Below, piece after piece: positions 61,626-64,000 of a stretch of 64,000 nucleotides of DNA (position 1 is the first letter of the stretch; each line of letters opens with the position of its first letter). The position numbers were made by a program, and so were the translations under genes. Origin of the DNA: Phaeobacter gallaeciensis (GTDB lineage Bacteria > Pseudomonadota > Alphaproteobacteria > Rhodobacterales > Rhodobacteraceae); NCBI RefSeq assembly GCF_001678945.1, contig NZ_CP015124.1, forward strand, positions 1,795,501 to 1,859,500, given 5' to 3'. The notes under the pieces were generated by a model. It saw only the letters and a program-made list of their open reading frames with translations, was not told where the DNA came from and ran no database searches.

Positions 61626-61985
61626 TCAGCTGCCGGTCGCGCCCGCGCCGGGCACCCACATCTTTTCCAGCTGATAGAACTCGCGCACTTCGGGGCGAAA
61701 GATATGGACGATCACGTCGCCGGTATCGATCAGCACCCAGTCGCCAGCGTCCTTGCCCTCGACCTTGCTGATGATGCCATAGTCCTGCTTCAGCCGGTCG
61801 GTCAGCTTTTCGGCCATGGCCGCAACCTGCCGGGTTGAGCGACCGGACGCGATGACCATGAAGTCGCCAATGGCCGTTTTGCCGCGCAGATCGATCTGCA
61901 CAACATCTTCGGCCTTGTCATCATCCAGAGAGGTCAGGATCCGCTCCAGCAGCACCTCGCTGGTGGGTCGAGTCTTGGCAGGCAT
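61626..61985 (-). CDS. rsfS: Ribosomal silencing factor RsfS
   Basis: 119 residues with the RsfS core: LDDDKAEDVVQIDLRGKTAIGDFMVIASGRSTRQVAAMAEKL, GDWVLIDTGDVIVHIFRPEVREFYQLEKMW. It binds L14 of the large subunit and blocks subunit joining in stationary phase. It precedes rlmH on the same strand. Confidence 0.96.
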   Translation of the reverse strand: MPAKTRPTSEVLLERILTSLDDDKAEDVVQIDLRGKTAIGDFMVIASGRSTRQVAAMAEKLTDRLKQDYGIISKVEGKDAGDWVLIDTGDVIVHIFRPEVREFYQLEKMWVPGAGATGS

Positions 61986-62163
61986 AGGGGCTGCCTCATT
62001 AACAGCGGCAACTGCCGCTTGGGGTTCGGGTGACAGGACAGTGTCCTCCTTGCTGCGCGCCGAAACACCCCCGGCGCCGGGGCTGCGTTAAATGTAGCAA
62101 GACAGGGGCCTTTTTTCAATGAAGCTTCGCTGCATTGCCGCGATGGCATATGCGCACTCTTTT

Positions 62164-63528
62164 TCAACCCTTTGGCGCCTCTGGCGCGGGCTCTTCTACC
62201 GGCTCTGAGATTTCCAGCGGAGTATTCAAAACCCGAACTTCGCGCTGCGGGAAGGGAATCGATATGCCTTCAGCCTGAAAGGCGTCCCAGAGGGCAAGAA
62301 ACACATTGCCCCGGATATTGGTCAGCCCCGCCGTGGGATCGCTGATCCAGAACCGCAGCACATAATCGACGCTGCTGTCGCCAAAGCCGATGATGTGACA
62401 GACCGGCGCCTTGCCGGGGGTGGACAGCACCCGGTTCACCGAACGCGCAGCGGCAATGGCCACCCGGCGCACCTGATGCGGATCATCGCCATAGCCGGTA
62501 CCGAAATTGATATCGAGCCGCACGTAGCGGTCAGAATGGGACCAGTTCACCACCTGCGAGGTGATCAGATCCTCGTTCGGGATCAGGTATTCGCGCCCGT
62601 CCCGCGTCACAACAGAGACATAGCGCGCACCCAGCGCATTGATCCAGCCGAAGGTCTCCCCGAGCGAGATCACATCCCCCGGCTTGATCGAGCGATCCAT
62701 CAGGATGATGATGCCCGACACAAGATTGGACACCACCTTCTGCAGACCGAAACCGATGCCAACACCAACCGCACCGGACAGGACGGCCAGCCCGGTCAGG
62801 TCGAAGCCGATGGCGCGGATGCTGATAATGATTGCCAGCCCATAGAGGGCCAGCTGGATGGCCTTGCCGATCAGCACCTGCATCGAAGGAGAGATATCGC
62901 TGTTGCCCTTCAGCCCCTTGCCCGCCGCGTTAGAGCCGAAACGTGCCAGTGTCAGCAGCACCGCCGCAAGCATCAGCGCCTTCAGAACCGCTAGCATCGA
63001 CAGGTGCATGGCGCCAAATGTGATCGCAACGCTGTCCAGAAACTCTGCCACGTCATCGACAAGGTTCAGCGCCACCAGCGTCGCGTAGATCCACAGGGAC
63101 CATGTGAACAGCCGCCGCAGCGTGTGATTGCGCACCAGCCGAGCGATGATCCCGATCACCAGCCAGGCCGTGGCCAGGGTCGCTGCGATCCCGATCAGGT
63201 AGCTGCGCGACGGCCAGGTCACATTCTGCATCAGCAGGTAAGCCGCCCAGGACAAGACAATGAAGTAAATCAGCGTCAGCCGCCGGATCATGTGAATCAG
63301 CGCCCGCAGCCGCCACTTTGGCCAGCCGGTGCGGCGATGCCCCCAATTGTCCCACTGTGTTTTGGTCAAAAGACGCAGCAGATAAGCCAGAATCACCAGC
63401 CCGCCAACGATCAGCATCTGATACTGTCGCCAGCCCGGGGTCAGGAACTGCTCCGACAGCATCCAGACTTTGTTCCACAGCGACACCAGAAATTCGATCA
63501 ATGTCTCGGGCAACTGCTCTTGATTCAT
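62164..63528 (-). CDS. MscS-family mechanosensitive channel
   Basis: 454 residues from the ATG at 63528 with GGAGGTC upstream; the frame is open another 58 codons with no membrane segments. Several helices (about 38-60, 80-100, 108-130, 165-190), then the MscS pore helix TM3 (GLAVLSGAVGVGIGFGLQKVVSNLVSGIIIL, about 248-280) with the Gly/Ala packing pattern, the beta domain (MDRSIKPGDVISLGETFGWINALGARYVSVVTRDGREYLIPNEDLITSQVVNWS) and a C-terminal alpha/beta domain. It releases solutes on hypo-osmotic shock. Longer than E. coli MscS because of extra N-terminal helices. Confidence 0.93.
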   Translation of the reverse strand: MNQEQLPETLIEFLVSLWNKVWMLSEQFLTPGWRQYQMLIVGGLVILAYLLRLLTKTQWDNWGHRRTGWPKWRLRALIHMIRRLTLIYFIVLSWAAYLLMQNVTWPSRSYLIGIAATLATAWLVIGIIARLVRNHTLRRLFTWSLWIYATLVALNLVDDVAEFLDSVAITFGAMHLSMLAVLKALMLAAVLLTLARFGSNAAGKGLKGNSDISPSMQVLIGKAIQLALYGLAIIISIRAIGFDLTGLAVLSGAVGVGIGFGLQKVVSNLVSGIIILMDRSIKPGDVISLGETFGWINALGARYVSVVTRDGREYLIPNEDLITSQVVNWSHSDRYVRLDINFGTGYGDDPHQVRRVAIAAARSVNRVLSTPGKAPVCHIIGFGDSSVDYVLRFWISDPTAGLTNIRGNVFLALWDAFQAEGISIPFPQREVRVLNTPLEISEPVEEPAPEAPKG

Positions 63529-63666
63529 GGGGACCTCCACCGCCCAGCATGGCGTCGGCCGCAATGAGGTTGCAAGGAAAACCGCGCAGCCGGGATTGGG
63601 CGGCGCCCTTTCGAACCGCACTGCTCGAACCTTGATTGTCAGGCGGGGCGGATGTATCTGACAGGC

Positions 63667-63765
63667 ATGACCTTCGTATTGGCCCAGAAAATCGAACTGC
63701 AAGACCGCGCACGCCTGCGCGAACGGTTCTATGGCGCCGCCCGCACGGTCCTGGCGCGCCTATAA
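63667..63765 (+). CDS. Possible 32-residue peptide upstream of leuC
   Basis: A short frame ([20 protein letters not shown], then a further 12 residues ending LARL) begins 23 bases after AAGGTTGC-type sequence without a clear ribosome binding site and stops 53 bases before leuC. Five Leu codons in 32 are not enough for a typical leu attenuator. It may be non-coding. Confidence 0.25.
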   Translation: MTFVLAQKIELQDRARLRERFYGAARTVLARL

Positions 63766-63818
63766 GGCTGCAGCCCAGCCCAAAGCCAGCTATTCCAATA
63801 CAGAACGGGAGAGGACCC

Positions 63819-64000
63819 ATGTCCCCCAAGACACTCTATGACAAAATCTGGGATGCGCATCTCGCGCATGAAGCAGAGGACGGCACCTGCCTGCTTTATA
63901 TCGACCGCCACCTGGTTCACGAAGTAACCAGCCCGCAGGCCTTTGAGGGGCTGCGCATGGCGGGCCGCACCGTGCATTCCCCGGATAAAACCATCGCCGT
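63819..64000 (+). CDS. leuC: 3-isopropylmalate dehydratase large subunit, partial
   Basis: The first 60 codons are visible, cut by the window edge. GGGAGAGG precedes the ATG. The start [18 protein letters not shown] and [21 protein letters not shown] are typical of LeuC. With LeuD it isomerises 2- to 3-isopropylmalate in leucine synthesis, using a 4Fe-4S cluster whose ligands are beyond the edge. Confidence 0.93.
   Translation, partial: MSPKTLYDKIWDAHLAHEAEDGTCLLYIDRHLVHEVTSPQAFEGLRMAGRTVHSPDKTIA

Noticed and set aside
1-64000. Search for CRISPR arrays, tRNA/rRNA genes, insertion sequences, integrases, att sites and toxin-antitoxin pairs
   Set aside because: None found by eye: no regularly spaced repeats, no cloverleaf with conserved T-loop, no transposase or integrase motifs. 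Short or divergent elements could be missed without a computed search.

Overview
The window is GC-rich, densely coded alphaproteobacterial chromosome. Several features point to the Roseobacter group of the Rhodobacterales (Phaeobacter, Leisingera or Ruegeria-like): a short Rhodobacter-type PE methyltransferase next to pssA, families I know mainly from that group (DUF1203, DUF1523, a GT14 enzyme with a long C-terminal extension), a glcDEF cluster, creatinase, BenE, and an SOS box of the alphaproteobacterial GTTC-N7-GTTC type. I see no rRNA, tRNA, CRISPR array, transposase, integrase or phage gene. It reads as stable core/accessory chromosome, not an island.

Layout. 1-3.5 kb: a CPBP-type membrane protease (cut by the window edge) overlapping a large ABC-exporter-like protein with a degenerate ATPase, a big insertion and a cyclic-nucleotide-binding tail. 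3.7-5.8 kb: a lipoprotein and two uncharacterised proteins. 5.8-7.8 kb: Ada and a glycine-zipper protein. 7.9-12 kb: ctpA-envC-gpmI operon. 12-15 kb: orphan, C-terminally short dnaE2 with its own SOS box. 15.2-18.5 kb: DUF1203, GNAT, ABC ATPase, zinc-finger protein and a very acidic two-domain protein. 18.9-21.8 kb: polA. 21.9-24.7 kb: ridA-GDPD-FemAB-like-phhB. 24.7-27.8 kb: type I secretion adaptor and ABC exporter. 28-31.7 kb: mlaA-mlaC convergent with a class A PBP. 31.9-33.6 kb: glnK-amtB. 34.1-37.7 kb: aminotransferase, sulfurtransferase, smpB and an EamA transporter. 37.9-41.7 kb: XRE-cupin regulator, benE and ilvD. 42-44.6 kb: sulfotransferase divergent from a GT14 glycosyltransferase. 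44.6-49.5 kb: DUF1523 pair, pmtA, pssA and a c-di-GMP enzyme. 49.6-54.1 kb: creatinase, an alpha/beta hydrolase, an aldehyde dehydrogenase and a TetR regulator. 54.3-55.8 kb: heat-shock Hsp20 and a trypsin-like protease. 55.9-59.8 kb: glcDEF. 59.9-64 kb: DUF599, a small exported protein, rlmH, rsfS, an MscS-type channel and the start of leuC.

The strongest regulatory signals are: (i) two tandem 18-bp palindromes between the XRE-cupin regulator and benE; (ii) a sigma-32-type promoter followed by a ROSE-like RNA-thermometer hairpin over the hsp20 ribosome binding site; (iii) a perfect TTGGTAA-N7-TTACCAA operator before glcD; (iv) a one-mismatch SOS box before dnaE2. Two families of structured intergenic repeats, two copies each, keep their folds while their sequences drift.

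The most unusual protein is the ABC-like one at 350-3514: its ATP-site motifs are mostly lost, roughly 270 residues are inserted into the nucleotide-binding fold, and it is translationally coupled to a membrane protease. No complete, obviously new multi-gene system is visible.
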